Assembly (NCBI RefSeq): GCF_004331435.1
Contig: NZ_SJKA01000004.1
Span: forward strand, 434,001-498,000
Direction: 5' to 3'
DNA from: Kribbella sindirgiensis
GTDB lineage: Bacteria > Actinomycetota > Actinomycetes > Propionibacteriales > Kribbellaceae
DNA length: 64,000 nt
Shown here: in pieces, positions 41,183 through 50,477 of the stretch
Position numbering within the stretch: the stretch's first letter is position 1
How the letters are laid out: every line of letters starts with the position of its first letter
Translations under genes and position numbers: made by a program
The notes under the pieces: model-generated
What the model saw: the letters and a program-made list of their open reading frames with translations, nothing else
What the model was told of the DNA's origin: nothing
Databases searched by the model: none

Positions 41183-44100
41183 TGGAGGCCAGTTCGGTGC
41201 GGTTGGAGACGTTGAGTTTGCTGTAGACGTGGGCCAGGTGGGTCTTGACCGTGCCGCGGCTCATGAACAAGCGCTCGGCGATCTCTGGGTTACTGAGGCC
41301 CTCGACTGCGAGGGCGACGACCTGTTCCTCGGTTGGGGTCAGGCTGGCCCAGCCGGATGACGGGCGGCCGCGGGCACCTCGGGTACGCCGTGCATACGCG
41401 ACTGCCTCGTCCAACGGCAGCGGCGGGTCGTTCGAGGTTGTCAGCGGTGGGAGGTCGGGCGGTGTTGCGAGGCCGAGGTCTGCGCGGGCGGCGGTTGCTG
41501 CGGCGGACAGGCGGGTGGCGTCGGGGGTGCGGTTGGTGTGGGCGGCCAGGAGGGCAAGGGATTCCAGGCTGTCGATGACGTACGTGCGTAGGCCGTGGTC
41601 GACGCGGATCGTAAGCGCGTTGTGCAGGCGGTCTGCGGCCTTGTCCGGGTGTTCCGTGATGGCGATGCGGCCGAGTTGGTCCAGGGCGTCGGCGAGGATG
41701 CGCGGCAGGTTGTAGCGGCGCGCCAGCTCGACGGTTCGTTCCAGTAGTACGGTCGCCTCCGCATGCCGTCCGCGCGCGCGTTCGGCCGCGGCAACAGTTG
41801 GCAGGAGCATCGCCGGTACGAACGTGTTCGCGAGCGGACTGTCCGGCGCGGTCTCGCGGGCCAGCCAGTCGACCGTTGCGTCGTACTCGCCGCTCCAGAA
41901 GGAGATCAGCGCCATCACCTGACCGAGATTCGGTACGACGGCGCCGGCGGACTCGGCCAGGTCGAGCAGTGGGCGCATCAACTCGCGGGCTTCGTCGAGT
42001 CGACCGGTGCGCACGAGCAGGGTCGCGAGTTGCCCGCGGGCGGTGCCGACGCGGTGGAAGTCGGCGAGCGGTTCGGCGGCGGCGAGGGCTCGTTCGGCGA
42101 GTTCGACCGCCTTCAAGGGTTCGCCGGTGGAGAGCAGGCTCTCGGACCAGACGGTCAGGACGGTCGACGCGATCCCGCGTTCGCCACTGCTGATCAGACC
42201 GTCGGCGGCGCGATCCAGGAGCGGGCGGAGATCCTCGTGGCGATCCCACAGGGACAGCAGTACGCATTGCAGGGCGACGTTCGCGTTGCGGGCCGCGTCG
42301 TCGCCGATTCCGTCCGCCAGCCGTACACCCTCCGCGGTCAGGTCCCACGCTTTCTCGAAGTCGGTGAAGAATTCGCCGACCGCGACCAGTGCGAGAAAGA
42401 GGGAACGCAGGCGATCGTCGTCCAGTTCGGTCGCGAGTTCGAGCCCGCGGCCCGCCGCGTCGTACCCGAACGGGTCGACGGTGTCGGCGACGGTCGCGTA
42501 CCCGTAGAGCAAACGGGCCTGTAGCAACGTTCTGTCGTCCGGCGCGCGGTCGATCGCGCGGCGCAGGTAGCCGATTCCCTCGTTGCCGGTCGCCTGCAGG
42601 TTCCACAGCCAGCGCAGCGCTGCGGCCAGCCGGCGGCCGCGTTCGGGGTCGGCTGCGGAAAGTCCGGTTTCCAGGGCGGCGCGGTGGTTCTCGCGGTCCG
42701 GTTCGACGAGTGCGCGCCAGGCGTCGCGATCCTTGTCCAGCAAGGGTTCTGCGGCCTCGGCAACCTGGAGGTAGTGGTCGAGATGCCGGTCGCGTACGTC
42801 GTCGTCGGTCGTCACACGTGTTCCGGCGTACTCGCGGATCGTCTCGAGCACGCGGTACCGGCCGGCTTCGGCGATGACGAGCGATTTGTCGACAAGACGC
42901 GCCAGGGTGTCGAGTTCGGCTTCGCAGACGGCTGACGCGGCATCCAGGGTGAATCCGCCGGCGAAGACCGACAGCCGGCGGAAGGCCTGGCGCTCGGTGT
43001 CGTCGAGGAGGTCGTAGCTCCAGTCGATGGAGGCGGCGAGCGTGCGCTGGCGTGCTGCGACTCCGCGAACGTTCTTCGTCAGCAGGCCGAATCGATCGCT
43101 CAGACCTGCTTCGATCTGCTCAGGAGTCAAGGTCCGCGCCCAGGCCGCGGCCAGCTCCAGCGCAAGCGGGATGCCGTCGAGACGCGCACAAATCGCCCGA
43201 ACAGCACGATCCCCCGCCGCGGACGCTGGGGCAGGGGCGTTGGTGGCGGCGCGTTCGTGGAAGAGGGTTTCGGCTTCGGATGGGGAGAGGGGTGGGACGG
43301 GCCAGATCGCTTCGCCGGGGAGGGCGAAGGGCTCTCGGCTGGTGGCCAGGACGGTGATCTCGGGGCAGCCGGTTTGCAGGGCGCGAACGAACTCGGCGGC
43401 GCCCTCGATGATCTGTTCGCAGTTGTCGAGGCAGATCAGAGCCCGCTTGCCGCGGAGCTGCCCGATGAGGAGACGGTCGCCGGGCTCGACCAGGAGACCG
43501 ATCGCCACCGCGACCGCCTCCGGGATCTGCGCACTGTCGGTGACCGCGGAGAGATCGACCCACCAAACGCCGTCGGGCCAGCGTTCGGCCAGTTCCGCGG
43601 CGGTTTGTGCGGCCAGGCGGGTCTTTCCGCTCCCTCCCGGTCCCGTGAGGGTGACGAGCCGGCTGCCGGACAGCTGCGTACGGAGCGCTGCGACCTGGGT
43701 CTCGCGGCCGACGAAGCTCGTGAACATCACCGGGAGGTTGTTCGGCACCCGATCGAGAGAACGCAACGGCTCGGTCGTCGACGTCAGCTCGAAGATCCGC
43801 TCGGGCGACCCGAGATCCCGCAGCCGGTGGACGCCGAGATCGCGCAACTGGCCGACCCAGATGTCGGCAGCAGACTGGAGGGCGGCCGTGGCTGTTGCGG
43901 TTAGCAACGTTTGGCCCGGATTCGCCAGCGCCAGCAGGTGTTCTGCGTGCCGAACGGCCGGAGCAGCCCTCGGCGCGGTGTGCAGCGCGATGCGGAGGAG
44001 TTCACCCGCGGGCACCCGGGAGGCCGCGTCACGCAGCGTCGCGGCCGCGGCGATCGCAGCGGCCGCGTCGTCGTACCGCAGGACGGGCCACCCGGCGTCA

Positions 44101-44213
44101 CGTCGTACCAACCGCTCCCCCGGCAGCGCCGCGGCGAGGCCGGCCAGGCGGGCGTAGGCGGGCGCGCTGGCGGCACCGGCGTACGACGCGATCAGGACTG
44201 TCACCCCACCCAT
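41169..44213 (-). CDS. Large LuxR-family regulator with cyclase-like and ATPase domains
   Basis: 1014 residues. An N-terminal ~160-residue segment resembles a degenerate nucleotide-cyclase homology domain (VRHAEHLLALANPGQTLLTATATAAL; GVHRLRDLGSPERIFELT). A STAND-type ATPase follows (Walker A TLTGPGGSGKTRLA; Walker B RALICLDNCEQI; GLPLALELAAAW-like IPLALELAAAWAR), then TPR-like helical repeats and a C-terminal LuxR helix-turn-helix (LTPTEEQVVALAVEGLSNPEIAERLFMSRGTVKTHLAHVYSKLNV). A signal-gated transcription factor of unknown target. It diverges from the Nramp-like gene and might control it. Confidence 0.9.
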   Translation of the reverse strand: MGGVTVLIASYAGAASAPAYARLAGLAAALPGERLVRRDAGWPVLRYDDAAAAIAAAATLRDAASRVPAGELLRIALHTAPRAAPAVRHAEHLLALANPGQTLLTATATAALQSAADIWVGQLRDLGVHRLRDLGSPERIFELTSTTEPLRSLDRVPNNLPVMFTSFVGRETQVAALRTQLSGSRLVTLTGPGGSGKTRLAAQTAAELAERWPDGVWWVDLSAVTDSAQIPEAVAVAIGLLVEPGDRLLIGQLRGKRALICLDNCEQIIEGAAEFVRALQTGCPEITVLATSREPFALPGEAIWPVPPLSPSEAETLFHERAATNAPAPASAAGDRAVRAICARLDGIPLALELAAAWARTLTPEQIEAGLSDRFGLLTKNVRGVAARQRTLAASIDWSYDLLDDTERQAFRRLSVFAGGFTLDAASAVCEAELDTLARLVDKSLVIAEAGRYRVLETIREYAGTRVTTDDDVRDRHLDHYLQVAEAAEPLLDKDRDAWRALVEPDRENHRAALETGLSAADPERGRRLAAALRWLWNLQATGNEGIGYLRRAIDRAPDDRTLLQARLLYGYATVADTVDPFGYDAAGRGLELATELDDDRLRSLFLALVAVGEFFTDFEKAWDLTAEGVRLADGIGDDAARNANVALQCVLLSLWDRHEDLRPLLDRAADGLISSGERGIASTVLTVWSESLLSTGEPLKAVELAERALAAAEPLADFHRVGTARGQLATLLVRTGRLDEARELMRPLLDLAESAGAVVPNLGQVMALISFWSGEYDATVDWLARETAPDSPLANTFVPAMLLPTVAAAERARGRHAEATVLLERTVELARRYNLPRILADALDQLGRIAITEHPDKAADRLHNALTIRVDHGLRTYVIDSLESLALLAAHTNRTPDATRLSAAATAARADLGLATPPDLPPLTTSNDPPLPLDEAVAYARRTRGARGRPSSGWASLTPTEEQVVALAVEGLSNPEIAERLFMSRGTVKTHLAHVYSKLNVSNRTELASIKRP

Positions 44214-44227
44214 GGGCGCCAGTCTGC

Positions 44228-44282
44228 CATTCGGGTTGCTAGGGGTCGCCGTTGTCGACAGTATTCGCTACCCTCCCGAATG
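44228..44282. promoter_or_regulatory. Inverted repeat before the Nramp-like gene
   Basis: CATTCGGG (44228-44235) pairs exactly with CCCGAATG (44275-44282) around a spacer that contains the 8-base palindrome TGTCGACA (about 44254-44261). It lies between the divergent LuxR-type and Nramp-like genes, ending 25 bases before the latter's ATG. Either an operator or a leader hairpin is possible. Confidence 0.4.
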
Positions 44283-44307
44283 GGGGGTCGAAGAAGTGAG
44301 GAGCCTG

Positions 44308-45744
44308 ATGGCAGACACCAAGTCGACTGACCACGGACGATTCGCGCTACCGACCAAGAACCTGCCCGCACCGCAGGTTCGCGACCTTCCCGAACCGCCC
44401 ACCAAGACCTGGAAGATCATCGGCCCCGGCATGGTCGGCGCCGGGGTGGGCCTGGCCTCGGGAGAGTTCATCCTCTGGCCCTACATCTCCAGCCAGGTCG
44501 GCCTGGTGTTCCTCTGGGGCGCCGTCGTCGGCGTGGTGGTCCAGTGGTTCCTCAACATGGAGATCGAGCGGTACACGCTGGCAACTGGTGAGACAGCGTT
44601 GACCGGCTTCAACCGGTACGGGAAGCACTGGGGCCTGTTCTTCGCGATCATGACGTACTTCGCGAACCTGTGGCCCGGCTGGGCGACCAGCTCGGCGAGC
44701 ATGCTCACGTACCTGTTCGGCGCCGGCAACCCGCGCTGGATCGCGATCGGCATGCTGGTGCTGATCGGCGCGATCCTGACCCTCGCGCCGGTCGTCTACG
44801 TGATGCTCGAGCGGCTGATCGCGGTGAAGATCGCGGCCGTCGCGCTGCTGGTGATCCTCGCGCTCGCGTTCGCGATCCGCGGGAAGACGTACAGCGCGCT
44901 CGGGGACGCGGTCACGCAGCCGCAGTTCCCCGCCGAGCAGCTCGGGTTCGCGCTGGTGATGGGCGCGATCGCGTACGCCGGTGCGGGCGGCGGACAGAAC
45001 CTCGTGCAGAGCAACTGGATCCGCGACAAGGGTTTCGGGATGGGCGTGCACGTACCGCGGCTGACGTCACCGGTGACCGGTGAGACCGAGGCCGACCCGA
45101 CCGCCAACGGGTACACGTTCCCGCCGAACGACGAGAACCTGGCCCGCTGGAAGCGCTGGTGGAAGTTCGCGAACATCGAGCAGGCCGCGACCTTCGTGGC
45201 GATCACCGTGGTGACGATCATCTTCACCTCGATGCTCGCGCACTCCACCCTGTTCGGCGACAGCGCAGTGAAGAACAACATCGGCTTCCTGAAGATCGAG
45301 GGTACGACGCTGCAGACCCTGGTAGGTGGCTGGTTCGGCTACCTGTTCTGGGCGATCGGCGCCTTCTCGCTGTTCGCGGCGGCGGCCGGTATCGTCGACT
45401 ACACGTCCCGGCTGGCGGCCGACATGGTCAAGGCCCGGTACCTGCGCGAGTCGAAGGTCTCCGAGTCCAAGCTGTACTTCTGGCTGGTCTGGGGACTGGT
45501 TGCCTTCGGCATCATCGTGCTGCTGGCCGGTCTCACCCAGCCGCTGGTGCTCCTGGTGATCTCCGCCTGCACCGCCGGCACCATGATGTTCATCTACTCC
45601 GGCCTGCTCTGGTGGATGAACTCGAGGGCCCTGCCCCACGCCATCCGGATCACCACCTGGCGCTCAGCGGTCCTCTGGTTCTCGTTCCTGGCCTTCGGCT
45701 TCCTGGCCGTCTTCACCATCATCGACCAGGCAAAGAAGCTGTAA
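44308..45744 (+). CDS. Nramp-like divalent-metal transporter, divergent
   Basis: 478 residues, about 11-12 spans. The fold order and helix 1 (IIGPGMVGAGVGLASGEFILWPYIS) recall the Nramp family. The classical DPGN motif of helix 1 and MPH motif of helix 6 are missing; those regions read GLASGEF and AYAGAGGGQNLVQSNW. It may move another ion or have lost transport. A ~45-residue loop (PRLTSPVTGETEADPTANGYTFPP) separates two helices. ATG 44308 follows GAGGAG. It converges with the STAND regulator, overlapping by 26 bases. Confidence 0.75.
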   Translation: MADTKSTDHGRFALPTKNLPAPQVRDLPEPPTKTWKIIGPGMVGAGVGLASGEFILWPYISSQVGLVFLWGAVVGVVVQWFLNMEIERYTLATGETALTGFNRYGKHWGLFFAIMTYFANLWPGWATSSASMLTYLFGAGNPRWIAIGMLVLIGAILTLAPVVYVMLERLIAVKIAAVALLVILALAFAIRGKTYSALGDAVTQPQFPAEQLGFALVMGAIAYAGAGGGQNLVQSNWIRDKGFGMGVHVPRLTSPVTGETEADPTANGYTFPPNDENLARWKRWWKFANIEQAATFVAITVVTIIFTSMLAHSTLFGDSAVKNNIGFLKIEGTTLQTLVGGWFGYLFWAIGAFSLFAAAAGIVDYTSRLAADMVKARYLRESKVSESKLYFWLVWGLVAFGIIVLLAGLTQPLVLLVISACTAGTMMFIYSGLLWWMNSRALPHAIRITTWRSAVLWFSFLAFGFLAVFTIIDQAKKL

Positions 45745-48052
45745 GCCCGTATCGGGCGTACAGCTCCCGAGCGAGCCGCCACTGCGCCTGAGCGGGCTCG
45801 GACTCCCCGAGCCCGCTCAGCGCATCACCCAGCGAGTGCCTGATCCGCGCCTCGAGCTCACCACTGTTCTCCCCGATCAACACCAACGCCTCCTCGAGAT
45901 GACCCTGCGCATCGTCGTACGCCGCCAACTCGACCTCGACCGCACCGAGCGCCTGGAGGCATTCGGCTACATTGAACGAGCTTCCAGACTTCCTCGCCTC
46001 GGCCAGACCCGCCCGGAGCCAGCTGTGCGCCTTCTCGAACCGGCGGCCCCTTCGACAGGCCTCGCCGATGGCGCCGATCAGCCAGCCGATGAACTGTGGA
46101 GCACCTCTGCGGGCCAATTGCATTGCCAGGTCGAATTCACGGTCCTGCACCGCAGAATGGCCGTGCCGACCCGCGATGACCGCGAGGGTGAAGCGAACCT
46201 CCCCCTCGGCGTACGCGTCGGCACTGCTGAGCGCGAGTGCCAGTCCGGCCTGCGCCTGTGTCGTGCTCTCGTCCAGCCGGTCCAGTCGCTCCAGTATCTG
46301 GGCGAAACCGATGTGGCTGTACCTCAACAGCCACTGATAGCCGCTTGCCTCGGACGCCTCGATCGCGGCCCTCATGTGAACGGCCGCCCTCTCGAAGTCC
46401 GAACGGACCGAGTAAAACCGCGCCAGGTTGTATCTGATCGAGGCTTCCGCCCCCGCCGGGGCACAGTCCGGATCGCGCTGCAGGGCCGTCAGCGCCTGCT
46501 CTCCCAGCTGTGCGCCCTCGACGTAGCGAGCTCGGTCGGCCCAGAAGAACTGGATGCCGATCGCGAGCCTGACGACGGTCGCGGAGTCGGAGTGCGTTCC
46601 CGCCATCAGCCGACGGGCGGCTGCGAGGACCTCGGCCGCCTCGGCATCCAGCCAGACCATTATTTCGTCGTACCCAAGGTCATCGGTTCCGCTGAGCCAC
46701 CGCTCGTCGAACCAGTCCCGTGACAGCGGGTCCGCGAGTCCGCGGCACGTACGGGCCCTCCAGGCCATGGCCATGTACAGGGCCATGACCCGGTCTCTGG
46801 CGGCTCGGCGGTCTGCTTCGGTGGTGGGGAGTTCCCGGGCGTAGGCCCGGACCAGGTCGTGGAACTGGTACCGCCGCGGCGCGGGCGACTCCAGCAGATG
46901 CAGGTCGACCAGATGCTCCAGCAACGGCTCGAGCTCCGCCTCCGGCCGGTCGACCAGGCGCGCTGCCACCTTGAGATCGAACCCGGCACCCTCATGCAGT
47001 CCGAGCAGCCTGAAGACCTCCTTGGCAGCGGCGTCCTGCTCGGTTGCCGCAGACAACGACAGTTCGATGCTCATTCGTACGTCGAGATCGCCGAGCGCCA
47101 GCTCGTCGAGGCGTCGGCGGTTCGTCTCCAACCGATGGACGAAGTACTCCACGCTCCACGAAGGTTCCGCGGCGAGTCGGGCGCCCGCTATCCGGAGCGC
47201 CAGTGGGAGACCGCCGCACAGCCGGACGACGGCCCGCGCGTTGAGCGGGTCCGACTCGATGCGTCCGTCGCCGACGACCTGCGCCAGCAACGAGAGCGCG
47301 TCGGATTCGGGCAAAGCGTCCACCGCGAGGTGCGCTGCGCCGGGCAGGCTGGTCAGCGTACGGCGACTGGTGATGAGGACTGCGCAGGTCGAGCTTCCCG
47401 GCAACAACGGCAGTACCTGAGATGCGCTCGCCGCGTTGTCCAGGAAGACGAACACCCGCCGCCCGGCGAGCATCGAGCGGTACCTGGCCGCGAGCTCGTC
47501 GACGCTCGACGAACTGTCGCCCACCTGGAGACCGAGGCTGCCCATCAGTCGGCCGAGCGCGTCCGCGGCGGTCATCGGCTCACCGGGACCGAAGCCACGC
47601 AGGTTCAGGTACAGCTGGCCGTCCGGAAACTGATCGGCGACCCGATGCGCGACATGGACGCCAAGGGCCGTCTTGCCGATCCCGCCCATGCCGGCGATCG
47701 CGGAGATCACGACGACGCCCTGCCGAGACTCACCGGACAGGAACAGTTTCTGGACGTCGTCGACCTGTTGGTCGCGGCCCGAGAAGTCCTGCAGGTCGTC
47801 CGGCAGTTGCTCGGGTACCTGCCGGGTCGTGCGCGATCGGGTGGCCGCGGCAACGAGTTCCGCGCGCTCGTTCTCCGTCAGTCCGAGGCCGTCGCTCAGG
47901 AGCTTCACCGTCTGCGGACGTGGATGCCGGCGGCGGCCGGCCTCCAGGGTCTTGATCGCTTCGACGCTGACCCCGGAGAGCTCGGCCAGCTTCTCCTGGG
48001 CGAAGCCGGCTGCTTTGCGGAACTTCCGTAGTACCGCGCCGAACTCAGACAC
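45719..48052 (-). CDS. XRE helix-turn-helix/STAND ATPase/TPR regulator
   Basis: 777 residues. Residues 1-70 are an XRE helix-turn-helix (FGAVLRKFRKAAGFAQEKLAELSGVSVEAIKTLEAGRRRHP). Residues ~88-380 are an NB-ARC/STAND ATPase (SGRDQQVDDV; Walker A IAGMGGIGKTALGVHVAH near 119-135; FVFLDNAASASQVLPLLPG; CGGLPLALRIAGARL). The rest is TPR-like. AfsR-related regulators of this form sense unknown signals. The GTG start overlaps the SMP-30 lactonase stop by 8 bases, so the two are coupled; this regulator may control that sugar-lactone gene. Confidence 0.9.
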   Translation of the reverse strand: MSEFGAVLRKFRKAAGFAQEKLAELSGVSVEAIKTLEAGRRRHPRPQTVKLLSDGLGLTENERAELVAAATRSRTTRQVPEQLPDDLQDFSGRDQQVDDVQKLFLSGESRQGVVVISAIAGMGGIGKTALGVHVAHRVADQFPDGQLYLNLRGFGPGEPMTAADALGRLMGSLGLQVGDSSSSVDELAARYRSMLAGRRVFVFLDNAASASQVLPLLPGSSTCAVLITSRRTLTSLPGAAHLAVDALPESDALSLLAQVVGDGRIESDPLNARAVVRLCGGLPLALRIAGARLAAEPSWSVEYFVHRLETNRRRLDELALGDLDVRMSIELSLSAATEQDAAAKEVFRLLGLHEGAGFDLKVAARLVDRPEAELEPLLEHLVDLHLLESPAPRRYQFHDLVRAYARELPTTEADRRAARDRVMALYMAMAWRARTCRGLADPLSRDWFDERWLSGTDDLGYDEIMVWLDAEAAEVLAAARRLMAGTHSDSATVVRLAIGIQFFWADRARYVEGAQLGEQALTALQRDPDCAPAGAEASIRYNLARFYSVRSDFERAAVHMRAAIEASEASGYQWLLRYSHIGFAQILERLDRLDESTTQAQAGLALALSSADAYAEGEVRFTLAVIAGRHGHSAVQDREFDLAMQLARRGAPQFIGWLIGAIGEACRRGRRFEKAHSWLRAGLAEARKSGSSFNVAECLQALGAVEVELAAYDDAQGHLEEALVLIGENSGELEARIRHSLGDALSGLGESEPAQAQWRLARELYARYGLTASLPGR

Positions 48053-48974
48053 GGGGGCCGTAGGCCTCCGGGGCGCCGTTGGCGGTGGTGAAGAGGGAGT
48101 AGACGGAGGCGGTCGCGGTGAGGAACAGGCGGTTGCGTTTCGGGCCGCCCCAGGTGAGGTTGCTGACGGTTTCGGGGACCAGGAGTTTGCCGAGCAGCGT
48201 GCCGTCGGGGTGGTAGACGTGCACGCCGTCCGCGGCCGACGCCCAGACGCGGCCCTGGGTGTCGAGGCGGATGCCGTCGAAGATGCCGTTGCCGCACTCG
48301 GCGAACAGTTCGCCGCCGCTCAGTTCGTCACCGTCGACGGTGAAGACGCGGATCGTCGCCTCCTCCGAATCGGTGATGTAGAGCAACGACTCGTCGAGCG
48401 AGAACGCGAGCCCGTTCGGCCGGTTGAAGTCGTCGGCGACGCGGGTCAGCGCACCGTCCGGCGCGACCCGGTACACATGGCAGCCGCCGGTCTCGATCTC
48501 GCCCTTGTACCCCTCGTAGTCGCTGTCGATCCCGTACGCCGGATCCGTGAACCAGACCGATCCATCCCGCTTCACGACCACGTCGTTCGGGGAGTTCAAA
48601 CGTTTTCCGTCGTACTCGTGGGCGAGCACGGTGATGCCGCCGTGGTGCTCGGTCCGCGTCACCCGCCGGTTGCCGTGCTCGCAGCTCACCAGCCGGCCCT
48701 CGGTGTCGCGCGTGTGGCCGTTGGTGTTTCCGGCCGGATTCCGGAAAACGGAAACCTGGTACGACGTCTCGTCCCAGCGCAGGATCCGGTCGTTCGGGAT
48801 GTCGCTCCAGAGCAGGTAGCGGCCCGCGGCGGAGTACACCGGGCCCTCGACCCAGCGGCCGCCGGTCCACAGCCGTTCGAGCCGGCTGTCACCGCGGATC
48901 CCCGCGAACCGGTCGTCCAGCTTCTCCCAGACGGCCGGCGCGGTTCCGGCCAACGGCTCGAGAATTCCTGTCAT
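48045..48974 (-). CDS. SMP-30/gluconolactonase-family lactonase, copy 1
   Basis: 309 residues from ATG 48974 (GAGGAG 8 bases upstream). Six-bladed propeller lactonase: GRWVEGPVYSAAGRYLLWSDIPNDRILRW with the metal Glu, KRLNSPNDVVVKRDGSVWFTDPAYGI with the metal Asn/Asp, and RPNGLAFSLDESLLYITDS. It hydrolyses sugar lactones with a divalent metal. No signal peptide. Its stop overlaps the STAND regulator start. A close paralog lies at 50468-51379; the two share long nearly identical stretches such as RLNSPNDVV and SDIPNDR. Confidence 0.92.
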   Translation of the reverse strand: MTGILEPLAGTAPAVWEKLDDRFAGIRGDSRLERLWTGGRWVEGPVYSAAGRYLLWSDIPNDRILRWDETSYQVSVFRNPAGNTNGHTRDTEGRLVSCEHGNRRVTRTEHHGGITVLAHEYDGKRLNSPNDVVVKRDGSVWFTDPAYGIDSDYEGYKGEIETGGCHVYRVAPDGALTRVADDFNRPNGLAFSLDESLLYITDSEEATIRVFTVDGDELSGGELFAECGNGIFDGIRLDTQGRVWASAADGVHVYHPDGTLLGKLLVPETVSNLTWGGPKRNRLFLTATASVYSLFTTANGAPEAYGPRV

Positions 48975-49085
48975 CGCCACTCCTCCTCGATTGGACCCTC
49001 TCGGACGGAAGGATATGCGTGGCGCCGCAACGGGGGCACCAAGGTACGGCGCCGGAGCCAGTCACCGTGATGTGGAGAACATCCC

Positions 49086-50477
49086 TTGAAGCTCGACACG
49101 GTCCGCGAAGACAAGGCCATCGAGAACCTGACCAGCAGGCTCACCGAGTCCTTCGCCGACATCTATACTCCCGAAGACATCGAATCCGCGATCCGCACCG
49201 CCCGCGAGACCTTCGCCGGCGACCCGGTCCGCGACTATCTCCCGATCCTGATCGAACGCATGGTCAAGGAAGAGCTCACACCCAAGCCCGAGCGCGAGGC
49301 ACAGCCCGATGGGGCCTCGAGCTGGATCAGACCACCGTCCGGTGCGGCCGTCACCACGACAGGTACGCCGCGGCGCCGCATCCCGATCGCCCTCCCGGCC
49401 GCCGTCGCCGGGGTTCTCGTGGTCGCGACGGTCGCGACCGTGCTCGTCGTACGGAACGGTGACGACGCGGCGGCGAAGTCCGGGCTGGTCACCGTCGGCG
49501 GCGTGATCGGGTCCGAGAAACGCGCGTTCTTCGAGGATCCAGACGTCAAGGCCGCGCTCGCCGAGCACGGCCTCGAGGTGAAGGTCGACACCGCGGGGTC
49601 CCGCGAGATCGCCACCTCGGTCGACCTCGGCAAGTACGACTTCGCGTTCCCGTCCAGCACCACCGCGGCGGACCGGATCCTGCAGCCGGCCGCGGGCCGC
49701 CCGGCCGTCAGCGGAAAGAAGTACAGCGTTTTCTCGTCGCCGATGGCGATCGCGACGTACCAGCCGATCGTCGACCTGCTGTCCGCCTCCGGGATCGCCC
49801 GGCAGGTCAACGGCACCTGGTACTTCGACGTTCGCAAGTACGTCGACCTGGCGAAGGCGAGCTGGCGCTGGACGAAAATCCGCGGAAACACCACGTATCC
49901 GGTGAACAAGCGGATCCTGATCACCACCACCGACCCGCGCACCTCGAACTCGGCGGCGATGTTCCTGGCGATCGTCAGTTATGTTGCCAACCACAACAGT
50001 GTGGTGGAGAGCGCGGCGGACGAGCGCAAGGTGCTGCCGCTGGTCGCGCCGCTGTTCGTCAACCAGGGCTACACCGACAGCTCCAGTGAGGGCCCGTTCG
50101 ACGACTACCTGTCGCTCGGGATGGGCAAGTCGCCGATGGTGAACATCTACGAGGCGCAGTTCGTGGACGCCGCCGTACAGCGCAAGCTCAAGCCCGGCAT
50201 GGTGCTGATGTACCCGTCGCCGACCGTGCAGTCCAAGCACACGCTGATCTCCCTGAACGCGAACGGTGAGAAGCTCGGCGAGCTGCTCTCGACGGACACC
50301 GAACTGCAGCAGCTCGCGGCCCGGCACGGGTTCCGGACCGCGGACAAGGCGCAGTTCGCGAACGTGATCAGCCGGTACGACGTCCCGGTCGCGAAGGACG
50401 TCATCGACGTCGCGGACACCCCGACGTACGACGCCCTCGAGCGACTGCTGGACGCGGTGTCGAAGTCCTACCGCTGA
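49086..50477 (+). CDS. Membrane-anchored solute-binding-like protein with N-terminal three-helix domain
   Basis: 463 residues from TTG 49086 (GGAG upstream). Residues 1-65 (IENLTSRLTESFADIYTPEDIESAIRTARETFAGDPVRDYLPILIERMVKEEL) form a small cytoplasmic helical bundle like the one fused to actinobacterial low-molecular-weight phosphatases. One membrane span follows (IALPAAVAGVLVVATVATVLVV). The ~340-residue extracellular part resembles a periplasmic-binding fold (TVGGVIGSEKRAFFEDPDVKAALAEHGLEVKVDTAGSREIA; KYDFAFPSSTTAADRI). No permease is adjacent. It lies between the two SMP-30 paralogs. Ligand unknown. Confidence 0.75.
   Translation: MKLDTVREDKAIENLTSRLTESFADIYTPEDIESAIRTARETFAGDPVRDYLPILIERMVKEELTPKPEREAQPDGASSWIRPPSGAAVTTTGTPRRRIPIALPAAVAGVLVVATVATVLVVRNGDDAAAKSGLVTVGGVIGSEKRAFFEDPDVKAALAEHGLEVKVDTAGSREIATSVDLGKYDFAFPSSTTAADRILQPAAGRPAVSGKKYSVFSSPMAIATYQPIVDLLSASGIARQVNGTWYFDVRKYVDLAKASWRWTKIRGNTTYPVNKRILITTTDPRTSNSAAMFLAIVSYVANHNSVVESAADERKVLPLVAPLFVNQGYTDSSSEGPFDDYLSLGMGKSPMVNIYEAQFVDAAVQRKLKPGMVLMYPSPTVQSKHTLISLNANGEKLGELLSTDTELQQLAARHGFRTADKAQFANVISRYDVPVAKDVIDVADTPTYDALERLLDAVSKSYR

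Noticed and set aside
44228..44307. Metal riboswitch (yybP-ykoY type) before the Nramp-like gene
   Set aside because: The region is under 100 bases and lacks the conserved yybP-ykoY loop sequences; only a simple inverted repeat is visible.
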